Assembly (NCBI GenBank): GCA_963921795.1
Contig: OY997653.1
Location: forward strand, 63,236,714-63,300,713
Direction: 5' to 3'
DNA: 64,000 nucleotides
Origin: Nannobrachium achirus
Lineage: Eukaryota > Chordata > Actinopteri > Myctophiformes > Myctophidae
In this document: in pieces, positions 1 through 10,365 of the stretch
Position numbering within the stretch: position 1 is the stretch's first letter
Layout: every line of letters begins with the position of its first letter
Position numbers and translations under genes: made by a program
The notes under the pieces: generated by a model
The model's input: only the letters and a program-made list of their open reading frames with translations
What the model was told of the DNA's origin: nothing
Databases searched by the model: none

Positions 1-82
1 CCTCTATGCTGGGTTGAGGGTTTGGGGTGGTGGAAACGCTGCTGAGTTGTGTGACCTCGAGTAGATCTGACACGGTTTAGAC

Positions 83-669
83 CAGGGGTTCCCAAACTTC
101 TTTGTCTCAGGGCACCCCATGAATATTTTTTTTTAATCCAAGGCACCCCTACATTATAATTTTCACTCCCAGCACCTTATATTTATAGCAATTGGTCGTT
201 GTTGGGTGGAAACCTTTTGTCCAAAACCGTTTGTCCAAAACCGTTCTTTTTGTATTTATCATCTATAAAATTAAAAACAGCAGATCTACAAGCACACAAC
301 GCCTCGCATCGCATCGCGAGGCGTTGTGTGCTTGTAGATCGGCTGTTTTCACTAGTTTTGTGCGACAGTCTTGTATGATGAAGCAGGGCTTTGCTTTACC
401 GAAAGACATACACATTTGAAACTTGGAGATAAAAGGTTTCTGCCCGACAGTGACAATATTTTAGTGATTATGTTGCGAGGAAAACATTGAGATAATAGCC
501 ATTTTGGTTATAACTGATTGAAAATAACTTTGTACTTCAAGTAAAATTATACTAAATATCTTATCAAATGTCCAAATAAATTCCAAATATTATCAAATTA
601 TCTCGCGGCACCCCTGGACTGCAGTCACGGCACCCCAGGGTGCCCCGTCACCCACTTTGAAAACCCTTG
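83..669. mobile_element. hAT-type MITE with 8-bp target duplication
   Basis: The ends read CAGGGGTTCCCAAACTT on the left and, as reverse complement, CAAGGGTTTTCAAAG on the right. They are flanked by a perfect 8-bp duplication GTTTAGAC at 75-82 and 670-677. End sequence and duplication length fit the hAT superfamily. The 587-bp body has no transposase and is non-autonomous. It carries a 76-bp palindrome at 274-349. Related end fragments lie at 42229-42265 and 56020-56056. Confidence 0.87.
274..349. repeat. Near-perfect palindrome, core type B
   Basis: The arms are 34 bp (274-307 and 316-349) around an 8-nt loop, with one mismatch near the outer end. The outer arm contains AGATCTACAAGC, shared with about 45 other hairpins in the window. 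The inner arm ACACAACGCCTCGC defines core type B. It lies inside the hAT element at 83-669. Confidence 0.92.
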
Positions 670-677
670 GTTTAGAC

Positions 678-1259
678 TTCTGTTCCGTTTTGTCTCTCCA
701 CAATGAGTTATAATTCAAATCATCAACATTCTCAGAATCCAAAAAATATACTGTAAGTGTCCATTTGATGTACTGTAAAAAAAGAAAAGAAAAAGAGTAA
801 CACAGAGCTTTGTCATTCAAAATATGTTTGTTGTATTCATTTATGTTGGTGTTTATTTCCTTGTTTTAAATCTATTAAATCATTTTTTACATGAACTTTG
901 GACCAATATCTAAAGATCTGTCTGTATTTTTTTGTATTTTATTGAAACATTCTTTTTTAATAATTCAATGAATATTGCAGTTTTATGCAAATTATTCTTC
1001 TGCCTCTAAAACATACATGCAAAGTCACATTTTCATGATGAAATACTGTAGAGGGTTAGTCCAAATTTCACTGAAAACAATCTTACCCCATTTGGCCAAA
1101 GGGGGGCGCTATATCATTTTGAGCAGTTTGTAAAACACTTACACCTGTTTTTATCCTGGTATTTTTTGTGTTCAATTTGCATGAAACATTCTACACGCAA
1201 TCTAAGGACCTTTATCTAACATTCCTATGAAGTGCACACAAAAAATAAAATACAAATAG
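678..1259. other. AT-rich stretch with no recognised feature
   Basis: No reading frame with recognisable similarity, no inverted or tandem repeat and no RNA gene were seen. It is ordinary AT-rich spacer between two transposons. Confidence 0.6.
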
Positions 1260-1619
1260 ATATAGCTGCAAGCAGCGATAAAATGGCCAAAAACACCTCA
1301 AATCATGAACACAGCCTGCGATGTGTGTGACATTTTGCACGCACATTCCCACTAGGTCAAGGAACAGATGCTGCCCTTCTCACATTGGCCTGTTATAGCG
1401 CCACCAGTTGGTCGACTTTTTCATAACACATTTTTGGAACAAAATGCCTCAAATCACGCATGCAGCGTCCGATTGCCGTGAAAGGCCCAAGAACACGTGG
1501 CACCCTTTTCACATTTGCCTATCATAGTGCAAACAGGAGGCCAAAAAACCTACTTGACCTACTTTTCCCTTTCCTACTTTTTCCTGGCTTGGCCACTTTA
1601 TCGCTGCTTGCAGCTATAT
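1260..1619. mobile_element. Terminal-inverted-repeat MITE, about 360 bp
   Basis: The terminal inverted repeats begin ATATAGCTGCAAGCAGCGAT at 1260 and match over 28 of 29 positions at 1591-1619. The only visible duplication is a possible TA, so the superfamily is not settled. The body contains no coding sequence. I recall the end motif from other fish genomes but cannot name the family. Confidence 0.82.
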
Positions 1620-1764
1620 TATACCATTGTTTTTTCTGGCTTAAAGCGAGGCCACAATAGGCTATATGCACCTACGCCATTTTGTTCTACTTCCGGGCAG
1701 AGTCTAAACAGAGTCAGGGTGCTGATATTGTGCATTTTGGCTCACTGGAAACACTCTGCTACAC

Positions 1765-1907
1765 CAGTGGGTCTCAAAGTGTCCTTGAGTGGGTTCCAAA
1801 TGTCCCCATACAGGTGTACAGTGTACAAATGGAAGGAAATGGACCCTTCCATTTGTTGATTCCATTTGTATAGAGTTATGGGGGTCCTTGAAATTAAAGA
1901 ACCACTG
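1765..1907. mobile_element. Small hAT-like MITE with internal hairpin
   Basis: It begins CAGTGGGTCTCAAAGTG and ends TTAAAGAACCACTG, the complementary end. No clear 8-bp duplication is visible. The centre holds a perfect 12-bp-arm hairpin (ACAAATGGAAGG at 1825-1836, complement at 1845-1856) that is unrelated to the common window palindrome. Confidence 0.6.
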
Positions 1908-2203
1908 TACAATAAATCAAACAGAGCCTTAATTAGTATCATCAGTAACACTTGTGAAGGAAGTGGAAAGAGGCCCAGAAGTAGAACAAAATGGCATATG
2001 CAAGAGCCAAAAAAAACTAAAAAACACAAGCTCTCATTTGTGACACGGAATGTCTCTGTTATTGTATTTTATGAATCAGACTAATCAATTAAATTACTAA
2101 ATCATTAAAATAATTATCATTATTCCATTCGTAGTTGAATTAAAACATTTATATCTCTCTCCAAAATGTTCATTTTTGGAAAAATTTGCTCAAGTGGAGT
2201 TTT

Positions 2204-2410
2204 TACTACTTTTCATTGGTTCAATATTATTTTAACACACAGACATAAAGGGTGTTCAATAGAACATATTTATGAAAAAAGAGAGGGCCAATCAGGTGGA
2301 GTTAGCAGGTTTGGCAGAAAGTGTGGAGGTTTTGTCGCAAGCACTTTTTACTACTTTCCATCGGTTCAATATTTTTTTAACCAACACTCAGATGTAAAGG
2401 GTGTTCAATA
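2204..2410 (+). repeat. Diverged direct duplication
   Basis: Two related segments, about 2204-2260 and 2349-2410, share GGTTCAATATT and AAAGGGTGTTCAATA in the same order, about 145 bp apart. They are copies of one unit that has diverged. No coding or mobile signature is seen. Confidence 0.6.
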
Positions 2411-2538
2411 ATAGCCCTGATTTATGCCAAAAAATCAAAAACCTCAAAAATGGACAGTGACAAAATTATAAAAAAAATGTACTTCTCGATTGTTAAATGA
2501 ATCGATAAAATAATTGTTAGAAGATAATCTGTACTTGC

Positions 2539-2684
<146 letters not shown>

Positions 2685-2865
2685 GTTATTTGTGCATGTT
2701 GTAGCCCTTTCCAAGTAGTTGATTGCAGTGTTAGCGGTGGACGTCGCGCGGCGCCTGCTAATGAAGCTCAGTGGATGAAAGAGAAGGAGAAGCTTGTTTA
2801 CACTGAGGAGATAACAACCTCTCCATCTGCTGCTCCGTGACCGGAATGCCTGATCGCTGCCATTA

Positions 2866-3451
2866 TTAAACCCACTTAGACTGGGTACATATTACTGCGT
2901 ATTATTATTATTTTATGCTTTAACTATTGAAAAATAGCAGATCTACAAGCTCACAGCACGGCACCGAGTGCCGCGCTGCGAGCATGTAGATCTGCTATTT
3001 TGAAAAATCGTGAAAATTTGAATTTTGAACCGACTTGGAGGACGCAATTCATACAAGTGTCTTTTGAATCCTTCTAAGGTTTTTTTGAAAAACCTATGTT
3101 TCTATGTCAGCAATCTGGCCAGCCATCGTCAAAGAAAAGGTCCTTTTCACTGAGCTCAATTAGTCTGTTCTTGAGAGTGGTTCTCAAATGTTTTCATGTG
3201 AAGGACCCCCAAAATGATATGTATTTGGCCACGGATCCCCATCTCAAAATATTTCGTTCCAGGGACCACCCAGATCGAAGCAAAATTTGAGTCACAAACG
3301 TTCGCTTTAAAAATATTCAAAGATTTGCACACATTTTCACGACTTTTTTCAAAAATAGCAGATCTACAAGCTCGTGCCGCGCTGTGAGCTTGTAGATCTG
3401 CTCTTTTTCAATAGTTAAAGCATTCAATAATCCCAGGCCTGAATGGGTTAA
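2866..3451 (+). mobile_element. Twin-hairpin TTAA MITE (piggyBac-type), long form
   Basis: It is flanked by TTAA at 2866-2869 and 3448-3451, with outer ends near ACCCACTTAGACTGGG and GGCCTGAATGGGTTAA. It carries two palindromes, 2931-3001 and 3352-3408, the second shortened at its centre. Between them lie the spacer containing CAGCAATCTGGCCAG and a hAT-like segment starting near 3178 (GTGGTTCTCAAATG). TTAA duplication and CCC/GGG ends are typical of piggyBac MITEs; no transposase is present. Confidence 0.83.
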
Positions 3452-3821
3452 AACGGGGGGACAACTAAAAGGGAGATAATTCGTCGATTTGCATAAACAG
3501 GACCTGAGAAGACGATAACTGAGCGCGCTCCGTATCACCTGTGGGCGGGGCCAGCCTCAGTCACCCGCTGCAGAGTGCTTCTCAAAGTGTGTTTACTTTT
3601 ACGACAGTGTTTACTAAACCAGTGCGTCTGGGTGAGGTTTTTGTGGGTCACAGACCCATTGATACGGGTCGTGAATTTATGATAATTTCAAAGAATGGAG
3701 AAAAAGAGGGAAACAAAATACATCTACTTAATCTTAATCTTAACCCCATTATGATTATTATTTTGGCTCTAGTTACATGTAGTTACTTTATCAGCTGGAG
3801 AGCTCTATAATTAAGCATTCT

Positions 3822-3870
3822 GAAAATGCGGTGCGATGCGACACGTTGTGAGCTTGTAAATCGGCTATTT
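3822..3870. repeat. Half of a type B palindrome
   Basis: Only the right arm is well preserved (ACGTTGTGAGCTTGTAAATC then GGCTATTT). The left arm is reduced to GAAAATGCG. It is read as a decayed hairpin of the window-wide family. Confidence 0.55.
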
Positions 3871-4076
3871 CCTCTATCAATGTTATTTTTTAAGTATTAA
3901 GTTGTCAAATATGTCAGTAATTTCTTTGTTTATTTAGGTTATGTGTCATTTCTACCATGTGCAACTTCAAAGCCTAAAAGCCAAACAGAAATGTAATTAT
4001 GACAAAAACACAATTAAATTGTTAATCGCAATTATTTGAGTGACAATTAATCGCCATGTAAAATGTCATGTCGTGG

Positions 4077-4190
<114 letters not shown>

Positions 4191-4264
4191 CACCCAATGT
4201 TATGATGACAGTAGAGAAGGGATCATTTTGGAAGTGGTATTATGTATCACAGCTATGTAAAAGT

Positions 4265-4520
4265 ACATTTATGGGTATTCCCCAGAATCCCTTTTATGCC
4301 CATATATGAAGATCCCTGATGTCATCGATATATATATATATATTACTGGCCAGATGGCCAAGACACTGCCCATATCCGTGTGGCTGGTTCAGACAGGGAT
4401 CTCCATGTAAGGGCATAAAAGGGATGTACTATACAGTACATGGATCTCCATAGATGGGTACCAAGGGGTCTCCATATATGGGTAAGTGGTCCGATATACA
4501 TCACCGGCCAGATGGCCAAG
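4265..4520. repeat. Dispersed repeat with CATATATGGGC motifs
   Basis: It contains inverted and direct copies of CCCATATATG and GGGATCTCCAT with GGGCATAAAAGGGAT, and two copies of GGCCAGATGGCCAAG (4348-4362, 4506-4520). The same motifs recur at 59424-59790 and 61796-62060, so this is a dispersed family. Its class is unknown. Confidence 0.6.
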
Positions 4521-4784
4521 AATTGGTGCGAGCGAGGTCGCATGTTGCCTTGAGGTGTCTTACTTTGTGTGTAAAAGAAAAAAAAGAAGAAAATCGACGT
4601 CTTTGCCACAAACATATTATGTACTGCTGTACTGTACATCTGGACATATTGATGACCCTTGTTTGGAGGAACCTTGACATGAAACGGTTGGAGAAGAAGT
4701 GCTGATTTAGGCAGCATGTTGTATAGAATGGACCTCCGGTCCTAGAATGGGTTTAGTAAGCAGAGAGTAAATGGCAGCTGCCAG

Positions 4785-4832
4785 CTGGTGTGTGTGTAAG
4801 CATTAGCCTGGTGTGTGTGTAAGCATTAGCCG
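4785..4832 (+). repeat. Short tandem duplication, two copies
   Basis: The unit CTGGTGTGTGTGTAAGCATT is present twice in tandem. It is a local slippage product. Confidence 0.7.
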
Positions 4833-4914
4833 CGTGCGTGTCTGCTGAGGCTGAGTGGACTGTCAGGGGGTTACAGTGATGTGATTGGATCTGCTTCTCT
4901 GAGTGACATCCACC

Positions 4915-5499
4915 CAGGGGTGTCGCACCAAATTCTGGGCCCTGGGTACAAGGAATCACTGTGGGCCCCCATGAATGTTCTTCATAGGGGGGGTATTTTT
5001 GTGTTAAAGGTGATACACCATGAAATTTCACTTTTCCTATTTTAAAGCCTTTTTTTGGGGTCACACTAGCACCTTCTATCCTCACAAAGTCCCATTTCAG
5101 ACAGTTGTGTCTTTCTCTGGTTTTGAGAAGGTGCAGGTTAAAAGCATCCCACGGGTTCTCAAAACAGGCTGTCCAGATTTGCTGCCGATGATGACGTTGT
5201 CATCGGCTGTTTTTGAAGATTTTTTTTTTTTCAAAAAAGGAGTGGTAATTTAGCCTCAAACCTTTTGAAAAACGCTTTTGGGACAAACAATATGACATAA
5301 ATACTTTTTAAATGCATTTGTATCACCTTTAACTATATTGAAAAATAGCAGATATACAAGCTTGCAGCGCTGTGGGCTTGTAGATCTGCTATTTTTCAAT
5401 AGCTAAAGTATAAAATAATTAAGGCCCCTCCACCCTGGGCCCTAGTAACTCAGTCCCACTCCCCCCCCCCCCCCCCCCCCCCCCCTTGTGACGCCCCTG
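4915..5499 (+). mobile_element. hAT composite, plus orientation, one hairpin left
   Basis: It begins CAGGGGTGTCGCACC and ends TGTGACGCCCCTG, the composite's terminal inverted repeats. The flanking 8-mers do not match, so its duplication has decayed or one end moved. It has a single palindrome (5341-5396) and lacks the middle hAT-like segment. A TTAA MITE (5004-5332) has inserted in its left arm. A poly-C run fills 5459-5485. Confidence 0.85.
5004..5332. mobile_element. TTAA MITE nested in hAT composite
   Basis: TTAA followed by AGGTGATAC at 5004 is mirrored by GTATCACCT before TTAA at 5329-5332. It interrupts the composite's GTGCTTTAACTATTG segment at its TTAA, so it arrived after the composite. 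It is 329 bp and non-coding. Confidence 0.85.
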
Positions 5500-5520
5500 C
5501 CCGCAGCCTCCACTCACCGG

Positions 5521-5523
<3 letters not shown>

Positions 5524-5571
<48 letters not shown>
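5524..5571. repeat. (CT)n microsatellite
   Basis: Pure dinucleotide run just downstream of the composite's right end. Confidence 0.98.
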
Positions 5572-5576
<5 letters not shown>

Positions 5577-5684
5577 CTGGATATTCATGTCAGTTAGATG
5601 TGCCCCGCGGTGGGTCTGACACACACTCAAACCTGCTTCCCTGGAATCCAAGCTCACTTGTTCTACATAATAATTTGGAGTGAA

Positions 5685-5866
5685 CCTGTCGGGACTGCAG
5701 GGTGCATCTCTCCATTCCAACATGTCTCCTTTCCGACAGACACCAACCCTAACTCTTACCCTAACCTTAACCTTAACCTCTATGGAAGTGTTGCCACTCC
5801 GACAATAAGAAATCACTGTCGGAGTGGAGACATGTCGTAATGGAGAGCACCCCTGTCGGACTGTAG
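5685..5866. repeat. Foldback element with nested hairpins
   Basis: The left part (CTGTCGGGACTGCAGGGTGC with CTCTCCATTCCAACATGTCT) is mirrored by GGAGACATGTCGTAATGGAG and CACCCCTGTCGG on the right. Inside is a perfect 11-bp hairpin, CCACTCCGACA (5794-5804) with TGTCGGAGTGG (5817-5827). A telomere-like CCCTAACCTTAACC tract lies in the loop side. It looks like a foldback MITE of unknown class. Confidence 0.65.
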
Positions 5867-5870
5867 CGAA

Positions 5871-6366
5871 TAGCGATTTAGTCCCGGCGAGGACCAAAAA
5901 CGGTAGCGAGTGCATCAAACAAGGAACCCAGTGACCCGTGAGTACTTTTTCCACCACTGGTCCCCGCCCCTCTCGATATACAGAAGATGCTCTGGGCCAA
6001 TCAGCAGCTATGATGTAGCGCCCCCTTTGGTTCCGCCGTCAGTATAGCGGGAGTGGCGTCTGCTTCCTAAACGCCTCCATATGAATGAAGTTATCAAAAT
6101 AAATGTTCCGTCTCGGGCCTCGCAGGCCATGGAAATGGAGTGTGATTTTATTGCCTCCCTCTTCTTCTTCTCTGCGCTCGACGACGGAGACGGGAAGACA
6201 TTTATTTTAGGTTGCAGCAGGGAAGAAGGGGTGTCAACGTTTTGGAGTCATGCTGTTACTCACACAGAAATGTTTTACGGCTGGGCCGTGTGATAATAAG
6301 AACCACTCAGTGATCTGAGGGATTTTCTTTGTTTAGTTTTTTCCCTCCTCACTCCAACCTAGTAAA
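5871..6366. other. Unassigned, CpG-containing stretch
   Basis: A 70-residue open frame starts near 6081 but resembles no protein I know. A CCAATCAG motif at about 5997 and scattered CpGs occur, but nothing supports a promoter. No repeat structure was seen. Confidence 0.4.
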
Positions 6367-6475
6367 GTGTGTGTTTGTATCTGGGCGCGCGTGCGTGCGC
6401 GTGTGTTTGTGTTTGTGTGTGTGTGTGTGTGCGCACGCGCGCGTGTGTGTGCGCACGCGCGCGTGTGTGCGCGCA
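6367..6475. repeat. Mixed TG/CG alternating tract
   Basis: It is an alternating purine-pyrimidine tract mixing GT and GC steps (GTGTGCGCACGCGCGC repeats). Such tracts can adopt Z-DNA; here it is a degenerate microsatellite. Confidence 0.9.
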
Positions 6476-6797
6476 CTTCCACATGTGCGCTGTGCCTCAT
6501 GAATAATGACTATAGACATGGAATGATGATAACGTCAGGAAAATGTCATTATCAAACAAACATGTAATTTGAACATGGAATGCCTGAATTTCACACGTGT
6601 GCAAATGTGCAGCGATAACAAATCCCCCTGCAAATAGAAAACAACGGAATACTTCCATGTTTTCATAGATGCAGTGGTGTGTGAGGAGGGGAAACATCTG
6701 ACGTGTTTAATTAACATTTTTATAGAGGATTATTATAATGTATGGAGGCATATACAAGGCCTTATCAGAGGGAGATTATTTTAACTGTTAAAAGCCC

Positions 6798-7032
6798 AGA
6801 GGTACAGTTTCATACCAGAGGACGCTAAAAGGACCAGTAAGACTAGAGGTACAGTTTCATACCAGAGGACGCTAAAAGGACCAGTAAGACTAGAGGTACA
6901 GTTTCATACCAGAGGACGCTAAAAGGACCAGTAAGACTAGAGGTACAGTTTCATACCAGAGGACGCTAAAAGGACCAGTAAGACTAGAGGTACAGTTTCA
7001 TACCAGAGGACGCTAAAAGGACCAGTAAGACT
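6798..7032 (+). repeat. 47-bp minisatellite, five identical copies
   Basis: The 47-bp unit (starts AGAGGTACAGTTTCATACCA, ends CAGTAAGACT) is repeated at 6798, 6845, 6892, 6939 and 6986 without a substitution that I can see. The last copy runs directly into the left part of the MITE at 7050. Confidence 0.97.
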
Positions 7033-7049
7033 CCCTAATCGGGAGATAA

Positions 7050-7267
7050 GCCACCGTCAGGTCGCAGCGTGATTTGAGAGCAAAATGTGTAGGAGCCGTG
7101 TCCAAAAAAGTGTTTGAAAAAATCGGCCTGATGGTGGCGCTATATGGAACAGATCGATGTTGAAGACATGAGTGTAGAGTAGACCAAGTGTGTACCATGT
7201 GTGACAGACTGACAGACTGACGGACAGCTGGTGGAGGTTTTGATAGTAACTGTGACCTGACGGTCTC
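7050..7267. mobile_element. MITE with CACCGTCAGGTCGCAG ends
   Basis: The inverted ends are GCCACCGTCAGGTCGCAG (7050) and CTGTGACCTGACGGTCTC (7250-7267). The internal segment GTGTCCAAAAAAGTGT followed by ATCGGCCTGATGGTGGCGCT is shared with the longer relative at 50434-51116. Upstream GACTCCCTAATCGGGAG is also shared. No transposase; superfamily unknown. Confidence 0.78.
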
Positions 7268-7483
7268 AATAAACTCAGAAAGCACTATGGCGTGTTTCCA
7301 TTGGGTACGCGAGTTTACTTTCTGTAGGGTGAAAACAGGATAACCACGCCCCAAACTAATTTTTGAAGCTTGTGATTGGCTGAACCGGAGGTTCATCTTA
7401 CTAAAGATGTACCTTTTGATTATTATTACAACACATACTGTACACTAACCACTTCAGCCCTATTTAAACTTTTGCTATTTGAA

Positions 7484-7512
7484 AATTAGCCCATCTACAA
7501 GCTCACAATGCG
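7484..7512. repeat. Half palindrome remnant
   Basis: GAAAATTAGCCCATCTACAA then GCTCACAATGCG is the left arm of the common hairpin. The right arm is missing. Confidence 0.5.
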
Positions 7513-7569
7513 AGATAATTCTTTTACACATTTTATACATTGGAAAACTTGTGAACTGAGACATTCTGC

Positions 7570-7680
7570 AAAATGAGTACTTTCATGTTTTTGGTTCTTT
7601 TAAGAACATTTCGATACCAATGCTTTTGTACTTTTACTCAAATGTTGAATTCTGGACTTTTCCTTGTAAGGGTACGGTCA
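7570..7680. mobile_element. Fragment of ACTTTTACTCAAGTA-type repeat
   Basis: GTACTTTTACTCAAATG and GAATTCTGGACTTTTCC match the flank of the large hAT at 36994. The continuation resumes at about 8318-8380 (GATACTTTTACTTAAGTA), so the 7705-8306 sequences interrupt it. Other fragments lie near 11700, 27780, 35270, 40850, 41580 and 59100. Confidence 0.6.
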
Positions 7681-7704
7681 CACCACAGTTTATATTCTAC
7701 CTAT

Positions 7705-7748
7705 GAGGAGTAGCCTGGTTAATAAACCAGACTGCACAACACCACCCC
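7705..7748. repeat. Hairpin-bearing dispersed fragment
   Basis: CTGGTTAATAAACCAG is followed by a CCACCCCCTGGCGG stretch. The reverse complement matches the hairpin at 34741-34799 (GCCAGGGGGTGTTGT and TCTGGTTTACCAGGC), marking one dispersed family. Confidence 0.6.
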
Positions 7749-7819
7749 CTGGCGGTAGTGGTGTGAGATAGAGGCTGGCACCCAATATAATAATAGGACA
7801 CATTCTGATGGAGTGGTTT

Positions 7820-8306
7820 GCACCAAACCCATTTAGACTGGGAACGCATTATTACGCATTATTGTGTGCTTTAACTATTGAAAAATAGCAGATATACAAG
7901 CTTGTAGATATGCTATTTTTGATTTTTTTTTTTAATTTAGTTTTTTTTTTTTTAAACCTATGGTTCTATGTCAGTGTTGCTCAAACCTTTTCATGTGAAG
8001 GACCCCCAAAATGATATGTAGGCTATTTGGCCACGGACCCCCATCTCAAAATATTTAGTTCCAGGGACCCCTCCCAGAAGCAACATTTTAGTTACAAATG
8101 TTAAAAAATACATATATTCAAAGATTTGCACACATTTTCACAACTTTTCAAAAATAGCAGATCACAAGCTCGCAGCGTGGCACTCAGTGCCGCGCCGTGA
8201 GCTTGTATATCTGCTATTTTTCAATAAAATATTTAAGGCCCCCTCCACCTTGGGCCCTAGTAACTCAGTCCCCCCCCCCCCCCCCCCCCCCTATTGGACA
8301 CCCCTG
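7820..8306 (+). mobile_element. hAT composite, plus orientation, left end deleted
   Basis: It starts at GCACCAAACCCATTTAGACT, where the usual left arm is fused to the TTAA-MITE end by an internal deletion. It ends with GGACACCCCTG. The first palindrome (7881-7920) is only 40 bp with no loop; the second (8150-8221) is full length. The hAT-like middle (CAGTGTTGCTCAAACC onward) is present. A poly-C tract lies near the right end. Confidence 0.82.
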
Positions 8307-8729
8307 TTTCCTACATTGTGGTAGTGATACTTTTACTTAAGTAAAAAATGTGAGTAGCTTACCTTTTTCCAAGACTGGCTCTGTTTTTTATTTCTTTCTT
8401 TCTCCCCCCCCCCCCCCCGCTCTCATGGCCGCTGTAGCGACAACAAAGCCGCCAGGGTCTTATGAGGGTCTTTGGCTGTGAAGCGCTGAGAGGTGGTGAG
8501 GAATGTCAAATGGTGTAGAGAAGCCTGGGGAAGCTGGTGGTGGTAAATCCAGGGTGTTTGAAGCGGGTCAGGGTAAATCCTGGGTGTTTGATCCAGGGCT
8601 GTGGTCAGCGTGTCTCTGCCTGCTGATGTGAGGCAGGCCTAGCATGAGAGACCAGTGTTGCCAAGTATGCTTAGTATTAGAGCCCGACCAGGGGTGAGAT
8701 GCCGCGGGAGTGCACAGTATCGGCGTTCC

Positions 8730-9945
8730 CTTTCTTTTCTGTTTCAATATTTTTATTATAAGAAAGACCTCACAAGCATACACAAGACATCACTTGACAC
8801 TGCATCAGAACATACATAAGATACCACTTGACACTACGTCACAAACTTAACAATAGACCATGAACAAAGACAAAACAAAAATAATAATAATGATAATAAT
8901 AAAATCATAAAGTAATTATTCACACCAAGTACAATATTAATCACCCCTATAATACTACCACCACCATCTCTCCCATATCTCTGCCATCCATATCCATCCC
9001 CTGCCTCCCATTTGATACCATTTTCTATTAGCTATTATTCTCTGTCACTCCAATACATAGGACTCTGAACCACTCATCCCCCATACTTGGTGCCAATGGC
9101 CGCCATGTTTCCACGAATTCAGCCAGTGTGCCCCGGAGCACACAGGAAAGCCTCTCCAAAGGTACCAGGCCTAGCACTTTCCCCAGCCACAACAAGGTAT
9201 CTGGAGGACTGTCCTCTATCCACTTGCTGAGGACCGACAGCCGGGCAGCATAGAGCAACACTCTTAGTAATTGTTGGTTTCCTTTTAATAATGCAATATT
9301 AATGCCTGCCCCTAGGACATAGTAAAGTGGATTCAAGGGTATTTTAGTTCCAGTCAATTTAAGGATTTCTTCTTGAATAGAGATCCAAAAGTCCAAATCA
9401 TATGGGTATAGGTACCTTGTTCACTTTTACACCTAGGACATAGGGGAGAGCATAAGGGGTCATATTTACTTCTTATTACTGGGGAAACATGTAGTTTGTG
9501 TATTATTTTATATTGGGTTTCATAAGACTTGTTTGAGCACGTTATTTTCTTTGCATTGAGTAGTATGTTACGCCATACCCTCTCGTCTATTTGTGTATGA
9601 GAGTAATTTTCCCATGACACTTTGCTGTTATTGGTTGAGGCTTTTTCCACCTGCGCTATCGTAGAGAAAACTAACTGTTTTTTTGGGCAACGTTGACGCT
9701 TTTATTAGGATATCCTCTAGTTGGTTGGGACGCGTGCTCAAACCGGTCTTGTATTCTGGGACAGAGTTAATGTAGCTCCTAAGCTGGAAGTAACGGAAGA
9801 GTTGTGATTGTTGTAGATTGAATTCCGATTGCAATTGGTCAAAGGATTTTAATATACCATCTTTATACAGGTCTTGGACGGCCAAGATGCGGCCCTTTCT
9901 TTTCAAGGTGCACGCCGCCACGATGTGTTGACGCGGCGGTCAACA
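8730..9945 (-). pseudogene. L1-type LINE, 3' part of ORF2 plus 3'UTR, broken
   Basis: The minus strand encodes, in three pieces (9628-9921, 9354-9650, 9028-9396), the region after reverse transcriptase in L1 ORF2. Hallmarks are FRYFQLRSYI, the cysteine-containing YKIIHKLHVSP with CPRCKSEQGTYTHMIW, and FWISIQEEILKLTG followed by IPLNPLYYVLG. There is a frameshift near 9640 and a small deletion with frameshift near 9385. The stop is followed by about 300 bp of 3'UTR with AATAAA at about 8755. It is 5'-truncated and dead. Confidence 0.85.
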
Positions 9946-10269
9946 CTTCAATCACTCTACCTGGCTGCTTTGCATAAGAATACTCTCGGCAGTCTCGGGC
10001 ATTTCTCACCTTACAGCAGGCCGTTCACCTGGTGTTCTGCTGTGCCTTTAGTTTTACCTGATCGTCCGAGCTCTTTTAGTCAGCCTCATTACACAACAAA
10101 TAGGGCTGATGCACATGGGGAACACATAGCGTTATGGAGTTCTTACACTATGGACCAGAGTTAGGGCAACCAGGAAATAAAAGGACAACAATTAAAATGC
10201 TTTTTATTAAAAACTCATTCATTGCCTTTTCAAAATGGCCGCCAAGTTCCTCACTGCCAAATTGAGTAA
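9946..10269. other. Unassigned segment upstream of the L1 remnant
   Basis: A 96-residue plus-strand frame ends near 10164, but no family is recognised. The minus strand does not continue L1 similarity because a stop occurs immediately upstream. An AATAAA lies near 10175. Confidence 0.4.
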
Positions 10270-10365
10270 TTTTTTGTGCACGGATCAATTTTTTGTGCAC
10301 GGATCAATTTTTTGTGCACAGATCAATTTTTTGTGCACAGATCAATTTTTTGTGCACGGATCATG
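10270..10365 (+). repeat. 19-bp tandem repeat, five copies
   Basis: The unit TTTTTTGTGCACGGATCAA repeats five times (starts 10270, 10289, 10308, 10327, 10346). Copies 3 and 4 have ACAGATC for ACGGATC. Each unit contains the palindrome GTGCAC. Confidence 0.95.

Noticed and set aside
274-349. Palindromes as rho-independent terminators or microRNA precursors
   Set aside because: The context is eukaryotic, the copies are high in number and mostly within MITEs. Hairpins of this type can yield small RNAs, but nothing in the sequence shows it.
5990-6130. CCAAT motif and CpGs as a promoter
   Set aside because: There is no downstream coding or transcript evidence and such motifs occur by chance.
9874-10164. 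96-residue frame as a possible gene or retroviral relic
   Set aside because: No motif is recognisable and it partly overlaps the antisense L1 remnant.
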